Positions 1 to 9,488 are shown, numbered from the stretch's first letter. The stretch: 34,752 nt of DNA from Lachnospiraceae bacterium (GCA_017465845.1 JAFTVH010000075.1:1-34752), one strand, 5' to 3'. The notes: a model not told the origin generated them from the sequence alone. Translations and numbers: made by a program.

Positions 1-87
1 GGGCAGTGGAACTTAGGGAAACTGTCCCCCAATGAGTACTATACGTACATAACAACAGGAAAAAATCCACTATCAATAAACGGATAG
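1..87 (+). CDS. C-terminal end of a probable IS transposase (cut by window edge)
   Basis: An open frame enters from the window edge and stops with TAG at 85-87. The residues that can be read contain LGKLSPNEYYTYITTG, which resembles the basic and aromatic tail of DDE integrase-core transposases of the IS3 group, where a 'lgxltPxeyy' segment follows the catalytic core. Only 28 residues are visible, so the family call is tentative. The inverted-repeat structure just downstream (99-141) fits the right end of an insertion sequence. What is seen is the open frame and the motif; the transposase identity is inference. Confidence 0.4.
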   Translation, partial: GQWNLGKLSPNEYYTYITTGKNPLSING

Positions 88-98
88 TTCTTTGGGTA

Positions 99-141
99 TA
101 AAGTGTATTACAAAAATGTCCTTGACATGGGGTACACTTTA
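99..141. repeat. Inverted repeat, possible IS right end
   Basis: TAAAGTGTA (99-107) pairs perfectly with TACACTTTA (133-141), and a smaller TGTC/GACA pair (117-120/124-127) is nested inside. It starts only 12 bases after the stop of the probable transposase tail, which is where an IS terminus would lie. IS3-type ends usually finish in CA, and a CA is present at 135-136. It could instead be only a transcription terminator. Bases 142-287 hold nothing recognisable. Confidence 0.35.
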
Positions 142-287
142 AAAATTACATAGTTAAATAACAGTGAATTTGAAGAAATTTTGACATGGCACGAGGAAAA
201 AAATGTATATGTCCAAATAAGTGGATTAGCATCACAGGACCGTACAACTGTTGCTTAATCCTGATGAAAAAAGAGCCACATCTCAAT

Positions 288-1073
288 TTATAGAAAATAA
301 TGCTTTATCATAGTCTCCACAATGCTGGAATCTAATGGCTGGTCTTTCGTCTCATAAGTGGTAAGCAACTGCAAGGAAGGGTATATTTCGTTAGCTGTAT
401 AAAGCTGGAGTTTGGAAAATGTTTTTCTTTGATAAGTTGGGTTATCCATCATCCCGAAATGTTCCCAGTAGAAAATCTGCCCGGTTTGTGGATGGCGGAT
501 GGTAAAGTCAGGAAAAATAGTGACATCTCCCAATTGCAGGGCACATTCATATCGAAAAGGAACTTTGTGAACATGCAGAAGCATGGCAATAATGGCTTCG
601 GATTTGGAACGGACCAAAATTCCGGAACCGGTCTTATGAATGAGCTGTTCAGGATAGTTTTCATTATGCTCATAAGGGGAATTCATCCAATCTTGTAGTT
701 CCCGGGAGGATGGAGCGAAAAAGGGAGAAAGCAGTTCGGAATATCCTGAATTGTCAGAAAGTAATTGTAGAGCTCGGCTGTCAGCGGTGTGGTGGCGTAG
801 ATAAAAATCAATGGCTTTTTGTTCATGAAGCAAATCGTCTGCTTGTAAAGACAAGTATTTCTTAACGGCTAATTGTTCTGCAAGCTTTCGGCTTTTCCTG
901 GGGATATAAGTGCTGGTGTGACCATCACTCCGAAGCCATTTAACGTAGTCTCCGTTGCGTATACAGATAAGTTTTCCATCCGGCAACTCACGGATCCTGT
1001 TTTGAAGAGACGTAATTTCCTGTTCTAAGCGTTGCCGCTCAGAGCACATTTTAGAGTAAAGCGTAAATATCAA
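288..1073 (-). CDS. PD-(D/E)XK nuclease-like protein of unknown role
   Basis: This is a protein of about 250-261 residues, of a kind I recognise as widespread and often multicopy in Lachnospiraceae, without an assigned function. The N-terminal 30 residues are probably coiled coil. The middle carries a 'DGHTSTYIPRKSRKLAEQLA' segment. The C-terminal third has the order expected of a PD-(D/E)XK fold: SKSEAIIA, then PDFTI, then YWEHFG, giving candidate E, D and E-x-H residues. It lies 57 bases downstream of the MFS gene on the same strand and may be cotranscribed. The start is uncertain. The frame opens at a TTG (1073) that directly abuts an AGGAGG (1074-1079), while the first ATG is at 1049. Nuclease activity is inferred from motif order only. 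Confidence 0.6.
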   Translation of the reverse strand: MIFTLYSKMCSERQRLEQEITSLQNRIRELPDGKLICIRNGDYVKWLRSDGHTSTYIPRKSRKLAEQLAVKKYLSLQADDLLHEQKAIDFYLRHHTADSRALQLLSDNSGYSELLSPFFAPSSRELQDWMNSPYEHNENYPEQLIHKTGSGILVRSKSEAIIAMLLHVHKVPFRYECALQLGDVTIFPDFTIRHPQTGQIFYWEHFGMMDNPTYQRKTFSKLQLYTANEIYPSLQLLTTYETKDQPLDSSIVETMIKHYFL

Positions 1074-1130
1074 ACCTCCTTTATCATGTTATGTAACTAT
1101 TAAATCATATTTTATGTAAAGATACAATAA

Positions 1131-2366
1131 TTATTTTGCAAAGTATTTCTTGATAAATAACAGCAGGAAAATTCCCATAAGAGGGAACAATGCCGCCGTC
1201 AGCATCCCGACTTTCATCCCAATCTGCTCCGTAGATAAAGCGAGTATGGTACTAAGCTGTGCAGCCCAATCACTGACCGACACCTTATCCACGATCACAC
1301 CTAACAGCTGAGGCGCAACAGAAGCACCGAAATCTCCGCCGGCTGCCATCAACGCGTAAGCAACGACGCCGGGATTAGGAATTTTCTCCTCCATCAAAAT
1401 TAAGGTCCCGGGCCACAGCATAGAAGTAAAGCACCCGATTAACACGCAGGATAAAAAGGAAAAAATGATATTTTCAGAAAGTCCGATAATGAGGTAACAT
1501 GCAGTGGAACCAATCATACCCCAGAGTAATACAGTGGAGATATTGCGACCGTATTTTGCATACAATGTTCTGACAGAACCCAAAAGTATGGCAAATAATG
1601 CCATGCCGAAGATATCTCCCAATGATTTCGGGATTTGCAGGGTACTTTCCATATAACTGGAAATCCAGTTCGCCATTGTGTTTTCAGCAGCACTTCCGAG
1701 AAAAATGCATCCCATGCACAGTGCAAGTCCTACATTTCTTTTCCCTACTTCACCGGAATGATTATCCTGGGAAATATTCATCTCGGGCATAGGTGAGGTG
1801 GCGAAAAGATAGGAGGCTACCAGAGGAAACAATGCCAGAAAAACAGTCAGGTACATCCAGTTTTCTCTGCCGAACAGAGTCAGGAAGATTGTACTGATCA
1901 CAACGACTGTAAACACACCCCATGCATAAAGAGAATGAAGCATGCTCATATCTTTCTTAGGATGTTCGGAAGGAAGAGCAGCAATCAAGGGGCTTATTAA
2001 CACTTCGCAAAGTCCTGCCGCTATAGAAAAGACGACCGTGCCGATCAACAGCCCGGCATAAGCATACTGTGGCAGCAAACTGGGGACGATTGCATAAATA
2101 AACAATCCGGCAGAGGTCAGCAAAGGCATTACCTTAACTGTTTTGTGAATATTAAAATATTTTGCAAAAAAGCTGAAGATCAAATCGATAGACAGCTGCG
2201 TACAGAAATTCACCAACACCAGGGTACCCAGCAAGGTATAAGAGATGCCGTACATATCCCGGAAGGTCACGAACAATAGCGGTGGCAGGCAGAAAACAGA
2301 GGACATCGAAAGGTAAGCAAAATAGCAGGATAACTTTGTTCTTGTATAATTTATAGGCGTTGACAT
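1131..2366 (-). CDS. MFS transporter
   Basis: A 411-residue, very hydrophobic protein with about twelve predicted membrane spans, the usual size for the major facilitator superfamily. The N-terminal half (LLGTLVLVNFCTQLSIDLIF) and the 'GAAENTMANWISSYME'-like central region resemble the FucP/sugar-type MFS proteins that are common in Clostridia. The ATG at 2366 is preceded on the minus strand by AAAGGAG at good spacing. The gene is divergent from the AraC regulator at 2556, with 189 bases between them, so the regulator could control it. The substrate is unknown; a sugar or organic solute is inferred from the regulator and the neighbouring glycan genes. Confidence 0.75.
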   Translation of the reverse strand: MSTPINYTRTKLSCYFAYLSMSSVFCLPPLLFVTFRDMYGISYTLLGTLVLVNFCTQLSIDLIFSFFAKYFNIHKTVKVMPLLTSAGLFIYAIVPSLLPQYAYAGLLIGTVVFSIAAGLCEVLISPLIAALPSEHPKKDMSMLHSLYAWGVFTVVVISTIFLTLFGRENWMYLTVFLALFPLVASYLFATSPMPEMNISQDNHSGEVGKRNVGLALCMGCIFLGSAAENTMANWISSYMESTLQIPKSLGDIFGMALFAILLGSVRTLYAKYGRNISTVLLWGMIGSTACYLIIGLSENIIFSFLSCVLIGCFTSMLWPGTLILMEEKIPNPGVVAYALMAAGGDFGASVAPQLLGVIVDKVSVSDWAAQLSTILALSTEQIGMKVGMLTAALFPLMGIFLLLFIKKYFAK

Positions 2367-2555
2367 CTCGTTCTTTTCTCCTTTTATCTGAAATCAGCAT
2401 CTGCCCGGTAGTTTGGCAGATGAATAAATCTTAATCATCCAAATGTTACCACGCAGAAATCTAAAAGTAAATATTGAAACTGTTATAATTGTAAAGACCA
2501 AAAAAGCATGGTAAAATAGGTACAAGATTTCAAACGATACAAAGAGGACGAAGCC

Positions 2556-3419
2556 ATGTTTACCTATGAACAAAAGAAATTCTTGAATCCTCAGGAAAAT
2601 GTAAATATCATTTATTACCATCATGACAGAACATGTGAGATTCACGTCCACGAATTTGTAGAATTGATCTTCATTGCAGAAGGGACGGCGACTCACTATA
2701 TTGATGGGGAAAAATACGATACGGAGCCGGGGGACCTGCTTTTTGTAAATTACAGTCAGATCCATGCGTTTGAGGTGGGAGAGAATTATCAGTATTATAA
2801 TTTCCTGTATGTTCCGGAATTCTTCAGTGAGGAATTGATCAACTCAGAGAATATATATGAGATTTTTGAGATTTCTCTGTTTCGGGAATTCAAGGATATC
2901 AGATCGATTCAGACCCAGATGGTCCGTTTTCGGGGAAATGAATTCTTAGAAATCAGAAAGCTTGCGGAAGATATGTACAGGGAATTCAGGCAGAAGGAGA
3001 TGGGCTATCGGTCGGTGCTAAACGGCTACAGCAGAGTACTTTTCTCTAAAATCCTGCGGAAGCTGAAGTGCGAAGAGGTGGATTCTCAGGTGCAGACATG
3101 CATCAACCGGCTCACTGCCGATCTGCTTACCTATATCGATTCCAGGTGCTTTGAAAAGATATCCCTGAAAGAAATTGCGGAGAAGACTTTCTATAATCCA
3201 TCCTATCTCAGCCGTATGTTCAAGAATCAGTATGGCATCGGTCTCTCGGAGTATATCAAGGAGAAAAGGATGGAGGAGGCAGCAAGGCTTCTGGCAAATA
3301 GTGATTTGAGTAATGAAGAGATTATGAGTAGGGTGGGGTATGCTGACAGGAAGCAGTTTTATAAAGCTTTTAAGGAAAGCTATCATCAGACACCGGCGGA
3401 ATTTCGTAAGAACCGTTAA
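2556..3419 (+). CDS. AraC-family regulator with N-terminal cupin domain
   Basis: A 287-residue protein of standard AraC layout. Residues about 20-90 form a cupin-like effector domain (HVHEFVELIFIAEG, then 'YDTEPGDLLFVN'), and residues about 185-285 form two helix-turn-helix units ending in 'RVGYADRKQFYKAFKESY' and 'TPAEFRK'. The ATG at 2556 follows AGAGGA. It is divergent from the MFS transporter and lies upstream of the YesN/YesM-type two-component system. It probably senses a sugar or glycan fragment and controls the transporter, the downstream locus, or both. A strong hairpin follows it. Confidence 0.85.
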   Translation: MFTYEQKKFLNPQENVNIIYYHHDRTCEIHVHEFVELIFIAEGTATHYIDGEKYDTEPGDLLFVNYSQIHAFEVGENYQYYNFLYVPEFFSEELINSENIYEIFEISLFREFKDIRSIQTQMVRFRGNEFLEIRKLAEDMYREFRQKEMGYRSVLNGYSRVLFSKILRKLKCEEVDSQVQTCINRLTADLLTYIDSRCFEKISLKEIAEKTFYNPSYLSRMFKNQYGIGLSEYIKEKRMEEAARLLANSDLSNEEIMSRVGYADRKQFYKAFKESYHQTPAEFRKNR

Positions 3420-3445
3420 TAGAAATAGTTGAAAAAAGGGCAATC

Positions 3446-3478
3446 AACTGCTCCCTGTCTACTTGACAGGGAGCAGTT
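3446..3478 (+). terminator. Hairpin after the AraC gene
   Basis: AACTGCTCCCTGTC (3446-3459) pairs perfectly with GACAGGGAGCAGTT (3465-3478) around a 5-base loop. The trailing T-run is short, so this is a probable rather than textbook intrinsic terminator. It separates the AraC gene from the two-component operon. Confidence 0.7.
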
Positions 3479-3630
3479 TGAAATTTAGTACGACAGTTTT
3501 TTTCTAATCTCCAAGAACCGTAACTTGCAATTTCTGGAATTTTTCTGAAATGTTTGGACTCGATTTCCCGGATATTGTAAGATATTATAAAAGTGGTATG
3601 CTATACATAGAAACAGGAAGGATGATAAAG

Positions 3631-4740
3631 ATGCTGAAGATGATAATTGCGGATGACGACGAGATTATTCGCAGCAGATTGGTAAATAGAATCGACTGGA
3701 CTGCCATAGGCTATGAGATTGCAGACCAGGCGGCAGATGGCAGGGAACTTCTTGAAAAAACAAAGGAACTGAAACCTGATGTGGTACTGACAGACATTAA
3801 GATGCCTTTTATGAGCGGCATCGAATTCGTAGAAGAGATCAAGCGCAGTCAGTTGAAGACAGAAATCGTGGTGATCACCGGCTATGCTGAGTTCGAATAT
3901 GTGCATAAATTGCTCCACCTGGGTGTGTACGGTTATATTTTGAAGCCCCTGGATAAGGAAGAACTTAAAGAGTGCATGCGTAAGCTCTATGAGAAAGTCA
4001 TGCACAGTAAGAAAGTGGAAAAGCTTTTCAAGAAGGAACTCCGGGCTGGGGAAAAAACGGAAGACTATACCTTGCCTGGACCCAAGAAAAGAGAATTTAT
4101 CGAAACATTCCTGAAAAATAAGCAGGATGAGACAATGGTGCTTTTAGGTGCTATCCACCAGGATATGCTTGAAAAGTCAGTTTTACCCGACAAAATGCAG
4201 CAGTGCTATATGCACCTGTTCAACGGCATTTACAGGGCCTTAAAGGAAGAAGACAAGGTGGATAATGAGATCAAGAGTCTGATGCTTACCTTGTTTGAGG
4301 ACTTTTCTGAACTGAAAGAAGAGCAGGAGCTGCTTGATTTTGCCGGCTCCCTGATAGAACGGCTATTTGGGCGCCTATGCAAAATAGAAGATGAGAAAGC
4401 CAACATACATTTGCAGAAAGCTCTAAGCTACATAGATAAACATTTTGCCGAGAATCTCACCATGGCAGAGGTGGCCAATCGCATTGGTGTCAGTTATGGC
4501 TATTTAAGTTATATCCTCAACGAAAGTGTGGAAGGTGGCTTTGTGCGGATTCTCAGAAACCGGAGAATGGAGGAATCCAAGAAACTTCTTACGCAGACAG
4601 ATTACAAAATATATGATATTGCAGAGCGGGTAGGCTTTGCGAATTCCAGATATTTCAGTACCATGTTCTATGCAGACATAGGTATGACACCGGCGGAATA
4701 CCGGAGAAAGAATTTTAGAGAAAAAGATGAAAAAAATTAG
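3631..4740 (+). CDS. Response regulator with AraC-type output domain (YesN-like)
   Basis: The receiver domain covers residues about 1-120. It has the acidic cluster ADDDE near the N terminus and the probable phosphoacceptor Asp55 in 'VVLTDIKMPF'; the conserved Lys is in 'YILKPLDKEE'. The C-terminal 100 residues are an AraC/XylS double helix-turn-helix ending 'MTPAEYRRK'. The middle is a helical linker. The start at 3631 was chosen over 3550 or 3622 because AGGAAGG (3615-3621) is nine bases from it and the receiver fold starts there, giving 369 residues. Its 3' end overlaps the kinase gene by 14 bases, so the two are translationally coupled. YesN-type regulators usually control carbohydrate ABC transporters and hydrolases, which follow here. 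Confidence 0.9.
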   Translation: MLKMIIADDDEIIRSRLVNRIDWTAIGYEIADQAADGRELLEKTKELKPDVVLTDIKMPFMSGIEFVEEIKRSQLKTEIVVITGYAEFEYVHKLLHLGVYGYILKPLDKEELKECMRKLYEKVMHSKKVEKLFKKELRAGEKTEDYTLPGPKKREFIETFLKNKQDETMVLLGAIHQDMLEKSVLPDKMQQCYMHLFNGIYRALKEEDKVDNEIKSLMLTLFEDFSELKEEQELLDFAGSLIERLFGRLCKIEDEKANIHLQKALSYIDKHFAENLTMAEVANRIGVSYGYLSYILNESVEGGFVRILRNRRMEESKKLLTQTDYKIYDIAERVGFANSRYFSTMFYADIGMTPAEYRRKNFREKDEKN

Positions 4741-7426
4741 GGAGATACGAGGAAAACATACCATTAAGGGGAAGATTTTAAAAGTTTCATTAGCCACCCT
4801 GCTGACCTATGCGGCAGGTCTGATCCTGATCATTGGCATCATCTTTCCCAAGAATTATATAGAGCTTCAAGAACAGCTGAACCTGGATATTCTCATGAAT
4901 GCCAATCAGAACTTTTCTGAGATGCTTGATAGCGTATACAGAGAGTATGAAGGCATGCTAAATGATGCCTCCTTGACGGAGGCGCTTGAGGAAATTGATC
5001 GATATTATCAATATTCCACGAAAAAAGATACTTCGGAAAACTTAACATATCTGCATGCCATGGAGCAGCTTGCTGAAAGTAAGGCAGAGATCGTATTTAT
5101 GGCAGCTAAGACCATATCTGACTTCTTTTACGTGATGGGGGACGAAGCAGTGGGAGTATCTGCTAAAGATAAAAAAGAAAGCGACATTCCGTCTATTGCG
5201 GAATATCTGAATCACTTTGAAGAAAGCGAAACGGTCTTTCTCTGCACGGACGATATACCGGAATACGGAGGGACACGGGTAGATTTTGTCATCAGTTTTC
5301 CGGTGTATGATTCCCACAAAGAGATTTTAGGAAGGGTATGTTTCTTCCTCAACCAGGACAAGAAATATGTGGTCTGGGGCGACGATGAACTGATATTGCT
5401 CAATGGGGAAAACCAGATCATGTTCAGCAGCGGAAGCATAAATTACTCTGCACAGGATGACTTGCTCCCGGAGGAAGGACAGCAGTATGAGAGAGAGATT
5501 AATGGCATGAAATACCTGGTGGCCAGTTCCAGGCTGGATCCATACAACTGGAAGGTCGTCCATGTCCTTTCCATGAGCAGATTCCAGCAGACGGTTAAAG
5601 AGATTATAACCTTTACCGGTGTGGCCATTATTGTGGTATTCCTGCTGGCCTTTCTGCTCATGGGAAGTATGTCCAGGATGATTTCTTATAATATCGAGAA
5701 GGTAACGGAAGAAATGGACGGTTTTCTGGGAGAAGTCCATGAGCATGAGCCTGACAGGCGATTTGAGAAAAAGTGGATGGACCTGACCAACCGGTTCAGC
5801 TTGAATCAAAAGCTGTGGATTTACTACAGTATCATGATTATCCTTCCTATGATATTGATTACGGGTATGGTATATGGAAAGTGTCGCTACATCATCGAGA
5901 CAGAATATGAGAAAAATGCCAGTATTTTAAGTGATTATAGCTATCAGATTATTGAAAACAGGCTTTACGATGATACTTACGCGCTGCGGACAATTTTGCT
6001 GGACAGCTCTCTTATGGAGAAACTCTATCACTATGTGCAGAGTGAAGAGGAAGATGAGAAGAAAGAATTATACTATGACATTGCCATGAAGATTCAGACC
6101 ATCAGTAAGGAATGTGAGATCAGCTATTACGACACTGAAGGCAATTTTGTCTTGTCCTGGCCTAATATGCAGGAGCAGAAAAAACGGAACCTGACCATCA
6201 ATATCAACTATAATGAGAAGACTATATGGGATGATTACAGTCGTAAATACAGCTTCTATGTGGTGCGTAGGATGTACATGAAGTCTGACCAATATTCGGG
6301 AGACATCGGCTATCTGACTCTGCAGATACATGAGGATGCACTGTATGGAATCCTGAAAAATATGAACAGCGAGATGGAATATTCTTTTGCAGATAAACAG
6401 AAATGTATTTTCGCCTCCAGCAATTCCGAGGAGTTGGGTACCATTCTGGATGGGGACAGTATGGCGGAGAAAGGAATCTGTTATTATGAGGAGATGGCAA
6501 AATACGGAATAGCTGCATGTATTATGATTTCAGATGGCAATATGCGGGCGCTGCAGATTTACCTGCTGGAACTGCTGCTTCTGTGGGCTCTGGGAATTTT
6601 GATTGTGGTGGTATTGGTAGAACGCAGGAACTATGCAGATATTATGGAGCCTATCACTATGGTCAATCATGCACTTCTCACGAAAGAAGAGATTGACCTC
6701 AACAGCCAAAAAGGGGATGAACTCGATGCTTTGATATTATCTGTAGACAGGATGAAAAAGCGTATCAATTCCCTGATCGATGAGCTGTATGAAAATGAAA
6801 TCATAACCAGGGAGTTGGAGATGAAAGTCTTTCGTGCACAGGTAACGCCCCATTTTCTGTGTAATACCCTGGAGCGGATTGCCGCCTTGATCGACATGGG
6901 TGATGAACGGGCTGAGACGCTGGTAGTACTTTTGGGCAAATTTTTTCGCCAGGGTATCAGTCAGGATAAGCTGCTGATTACATTGGAGGAAGAAATTAAG
7001 TATACCCAGGTCTATATCCAGATTCATAAGATAGTGCTGGAAGAACGGCTGGAAGTGAACTGGAAAATACCGGAGAACCTTTTGACTTACCAGACCATCC
7101 AGTTCCTGCTGCAGCCGGTAATAGAGAATAGCTTAAAGCACGGACAATTCTCGGAAAAAGACCATCGTAAGATTGTAGTAAAAGGTTATGAAAGATGGGA
7201 TACTATTGTCATTGCAGTTGCAGATAATGGTGCCGGTATCAGCAAAGAAAAATTGGCAGTTATCCGCGAAAGCCTCAGGAGTAAACAAGTAGACAGCAAG
7301 GCTAAAGGCCTGAAAAACGTCCATGAAAGACTGCGCCTGACTTTTGGAGAGGACTATGGAATGAAGATATATAGTGTGGAAGGAAAAGGAGTATGTGTCT
7401 TTATGAAGATGCCAAAGCAAAAGTAA
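4727..7426 (+). CDS. Sensor histidine kinase of YesM type with two tandem sensor modules
   Basis: An 899-residue kinase; typical YesM proteins have about 580-600. Four membrane spans can be read: about 19-40, 294-314, 363-384 and 610-631. They enclose two separate extracellular regions, 41-293 and 385-609. The C-terminal His_kinase/HATPase part is canonical: PHFLCNTLE with His709, 'PVIENSLKHG' with Asn801, and DNGAGI at 833-838. The N-terminal half (1-350) resembles a second sensor that has lost its kinase, joined by a charged linker (about 321-355) to a complete kinase. No frameshift or stop is visible, so it is read as one protein. It overlaps the response regulator gene and sits upstream of an ABC importer whose ligand it may sense. 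Confidence 0.88.
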   Translation: MKKIREIRGKHTIKGKILKVSLATLLTYAAGLILIIGIIFPKNYIELQEQLNLDILMNANQNFSEMLDSVYREYEGMLNDASLTEALEEIDRYYQYSTKKDTSENLTYLHAMEQLAESKAEIVFMAAKTISDFFYVMGDEAVGVSAKDKKESDIPSIAEYLNHFEESETVFLCTDDIPEYGGTRVDFVISFPVYDSHKEILGRVCFFLNQDKKYVVWGDDELILLNGENQIMFSSGSINYSAQDDLLPEEGQQYEREINGMKYLVASSRLDPYNWKVVHVLSMSRFQQTVKEIITFTGVAIIVVFLLAFLLMGSMSRMISYNIEKVTEEMDGFLGEVHEHEPDRRFEKKWMDLTNRFSLNQKLWIYYSIMIILPMILITGMVYGKCRYIIETEYEKNASILSDYSYQIIENRLYDDTYALRTILLDSSLMEKLYHYVQSEEEDEKKELYYDIAMKIQTISKECEISYYDTEGNFVLSWPNMQEQKKRNLTININYNEKTIWDDYSRKYSFYVVRRMYMKSDQYSGDIGYLTLQIHEDALYGILKNMNSEMEYSFADKQKCIFASSNSEELGTILDGDSMAEKGICYYEEMAKYGIAACIMISDGNMRALQIYLLELLLLWALGILIVVVLVERRNYADIMEPITMVNHALLTKEEIDLNSQKGDELDALILSVDRMKKRINSLIDELYENEIITRELEMKVFRAQVTPHFLCNTLERIAALIDMGDERAETLVVLLGKFFRQGISQDKLLITLEEEIKYTQVYIQIHKIVLEERLEVNWKIPENLLTYQTIQFLLQPVIENSLKHGQFSEKDHRKIVVKGYERWDTIVIAVADNGAGISKEKLAVIRESLRSKQVDSKAKGLKNVHERLRLTFGEDYGMKIYSVEGKGVCVFMKMPKQK

Positions 7427-7437
7427 AGTAATTCGGT

Positions 7438-7485
7438 AAAAAGTCAATGGCATACCAAAATTTGGTGTGAGCATTGGCTTTTTCC
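7438..7485 (+). terminator. Intrinsic terminator after the kinase
   Basis: AAAAAGTCAATG (7438-7449) pairs with CATTGGCTTTTT (7472-7483), including one U-G pair. A smaller palindrome, ACCAAAATTTGGT, sits in the loop and a T-run ends the structure. This isolates the two-component operon from the transporter operon. Confidence 0.75.
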
Positions 7486-7555
7486 TTTGCTATGCTATTT
7501 GCCGGCAAGTGGGGGCGTATCTGAAAATAATGGAATAAACCTGGTATTTGTTACA

Positions 7556-7584
7556 TTGTGGCATCCTTAAAAAATCAATATAAT
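7556..7584 (+). promoter_or_regulatory. SigmaA-type promoter of the ABC transporter operon
   Basis: A TTGTGG box (7556-7561) is followed after 17 bases by a perfect TATAAT (7579-7584), 33 bases before the start codon at 7618. The weak -35 would fit an activator-dependent promoter, for example one driven by the YesN-like regulator. The ribosome binding site is AAAGGAGG at 7601-7608. Confidence 0.6.
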
Positions 7585-7617
7585 TGATTGTAGAAAAGGA
7601 AAAGGAGGCTGACATAA

Positions 7618-8568
7618 ATGAGAGTGCCGAGCACAGTTGGTTTTGGTGAATATTGTAAGCAGGCAAAGAAAAGGTTTCGCAAGAATAAAGGATTGTTGTT
7701 AATGACTGTTTTGCCCACAATTAAAATATTCGTGTTTTCGTATTTGACCTTATTTGGAGTTATCATTGCTTTTAAGAATTTCAGACCGGTTGACGGAATC
7801 TGGGGAAGTGAATGGGTGGGATTAAAGAACTTTGAGTTCTTCTTTAAATCCAATGACGCATGGCGCATTTTGCGAAATACGATTGTACTCAGTTTTGTAA
7901 ATATTTTTTTGGGGCTTATAGCTAACGTTTCGGTTGCCTTGTTTTTGTATGAGGTTTCAAACCGGTTTGCACTGAAAGCCTACCAAACGATTCTTTTTAT
8001 TCCCTACTTTTTTTCATATGTTTTAGTGGGATTGATGTTGACACCGCTTTTGAGCTCCAACGGTGGTATCATAACTGATTTAATTGAGCAGTTAACGGGA
8101 ACTGCCATCAACTTTTATGCAGAACCAATTGCCTGGACAATTATTCTTCCGATTGTACACATCTGGAAAGGAGTGGGATATGGAAGCCTGGTATATTACA
8201 GCGCATTGATGTCAATTGATTCGGAACTGTTTGAAGCGGCTGAAATTGACGGAGCCAATAAGTTCCAGCGTATTCGTCATATTTCACTGCCGGCTATTCT
8301 GCCTCTTGCATGTGTACTGACTATTATGGGTATGGGCGGTATTGTAAAGTCAGATTTTGGATTGTTCTATTATGTTACCCGTAATTCCTCGCAGTTGTAT
8401 GAGTGGACGGATACCATTGATACATATGTATTCCGGGCATTGACGACAGGGGCGAACTTCTCCGTAACATCGGCAATCAGTTTATTCCAGAATGTTGTTG
8501 GTTTGATTTTGATTCTTGTCACAAATAAGGTGGCTAAAAAGGTCGACAATGATTATGCATTGTTCTAG
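7618..8568 (+). CDS. Sugar ABC transporter permease, LplB type
   Basis: A 316-residue membrane protein with about six spans. Its N terminus (KNKGLLLMTVLPTIKIFVFS) is typical of LplB-like polysaccharide or oligosaccharide permeases of the CUT1 class. The cytoplasmic EAA loop, which docks the ATPase, is seen as 'EAAEIDGANKFQRIRHISLP'. It forms a heterodimer with the next gene product, and the stop codon is only 14 bases before that start. No ATPase gene is present in the operon, as is usual for such systems, which share an MsmX-type ATPase encoded elsewhere. Confidence 0.92.
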   Translation: MRVPSTVGFGEYCKQAKKRFRKNKGLLLMTVLPTIKIFVFSYLTLFGVIIAFKNFRPVDGIWGSEWVGLKNFEFFFKSNDAWRILRNTIVLSFVNIFLGLIANVSVALFLYEVSNRFALKAYQTILFIPYFFSYVLVGLMLTPLLSSNGGIITDLIEQLTGTAINFYAEPIAWTIILPIVHIWKGVGYGSLVYYSALMSIDSELFEAAEIDGANKFQRIRHISLPAILPLACVLTIMGMGGIVKSDFGLFYYVTRNSSQLYEWTDTIDTYVFRALTTGANFSVTSAISLFQNVVGLILILVTNKVAKKVDNDYALF

Positions 8569-8582
8569 TGGGAGGTAATATA

Positions 8583-9488
8583 GTGAGAAAGATACGAAGT
8601 AAAGATGAATTGGCGATGAAGCTGATTGTACATATAGTATTGCTGGCGCTTGTGGTAATGACTCTGTTACCCATGGCGTTGACTATAGTAGTATCCTTGA
8701 CTGATCAGTCAAGCATTGCAGCAAACGGTTACAGCCTATTCCCGGAAAAGTGGTCTCTGGATGCATATAAATATTTGCTGGATTCGCCAAATCAGCTGCT
8801 GAGAGGATATAAGAATTCCATCATCATTACTGCATTCGGTACAGTATTCGATGTAATATTTATTATACTGATGGCTTATCCGCTTTCCAGACCGGATTTT
8901 GCTTATAAAAAGTTCTTTAGTGTGTTTGTCTTTATGCCGATGCTTTTTGGCGGCGGTGCAGTAGCATCTTATTTGATGATTGTAAAGTATCTGGGATGGA
9001 AAAACAGTTTTCTGGCTGTTACGGTACCCGGTTTTTGCGCGAGCTTTGAAATATTCATGATGAGAGTGCTGTTTCAGGATATTCCCATGTCCTTGCAGGA
9101 GGCGGCAAAAATAGATGGTGCTTCGGATGGGAAAACTCTGGTTAGTATTGTACTTCCGCTTTCCAAACCTGCAATTGCTACAATCACATTACGCAATGTA
9201 TTGTCATATTGGAATAATACATCGGGACCTCAGTTGTATTTGACGGACTATAAGAAACATCCGATCACATTGCTCCTGAATAATATTGTGAAGATTGTTG
9301 AAGAAATGAAGCAGGCGCTTTTGGATCCGTCCATGGCCGGAGGTAATATCATAAAGGCGGAAGATATTCCTTCGGATACTATAACATATGCACTGATGGT
9401 GGTTGCTACGGTTCCCCTTTTGCTGGTATTTACCAGATTGCAGAAGTATTTTGCAAAGGGAATGACTGCCGGTGGTGTCAAGGGGTGA
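8583..9488 (+). CDS. Sugar ABC transporter permease, YtcP/LplC type
   Basis: A 301-residue second permease of the importer, with about six membrane spans and the EAA loop 'EAAKIDGASDGKTLVSIVLP'. The GTG at 8583 is preferred over the GTG at 8568 because GGGAGGT (8570-8576) is placed six bases before it. The C terminus 'QKYFAKGMTAGGVKG' is the usual ending of this permease family. It pairs with the upstream LplB-like permease and takes substrate from the downstream lipoprotein. Confidence 0.92.
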   Translation: MRKIRSKDELAMKLIVHIVLLALVVMTLLPMALTIVVSLTDQSSIAANGYSLFPEKWSLDAYKYLLDSPNQLLRGYKNSIIITAFGTVFDVIFIILMAYPLSRPDFAYKKFFSVFVFMPMLFGGGAVASYLMIVKYLGWKNSFLAVTVPGFCASFEIFMMRVLFQDIPMSLQEAAKIDGASDGKTLVSIVLPLSKPAIATITLRNVLSYWNNTSGPQLYLTDYKKHPITLLLNNIVKIVEEMKQALLDPSMAGGNIIKAEDIPSDTITYALMVVATVPLLLVFTRLQKYFAKGMTAGGVKG

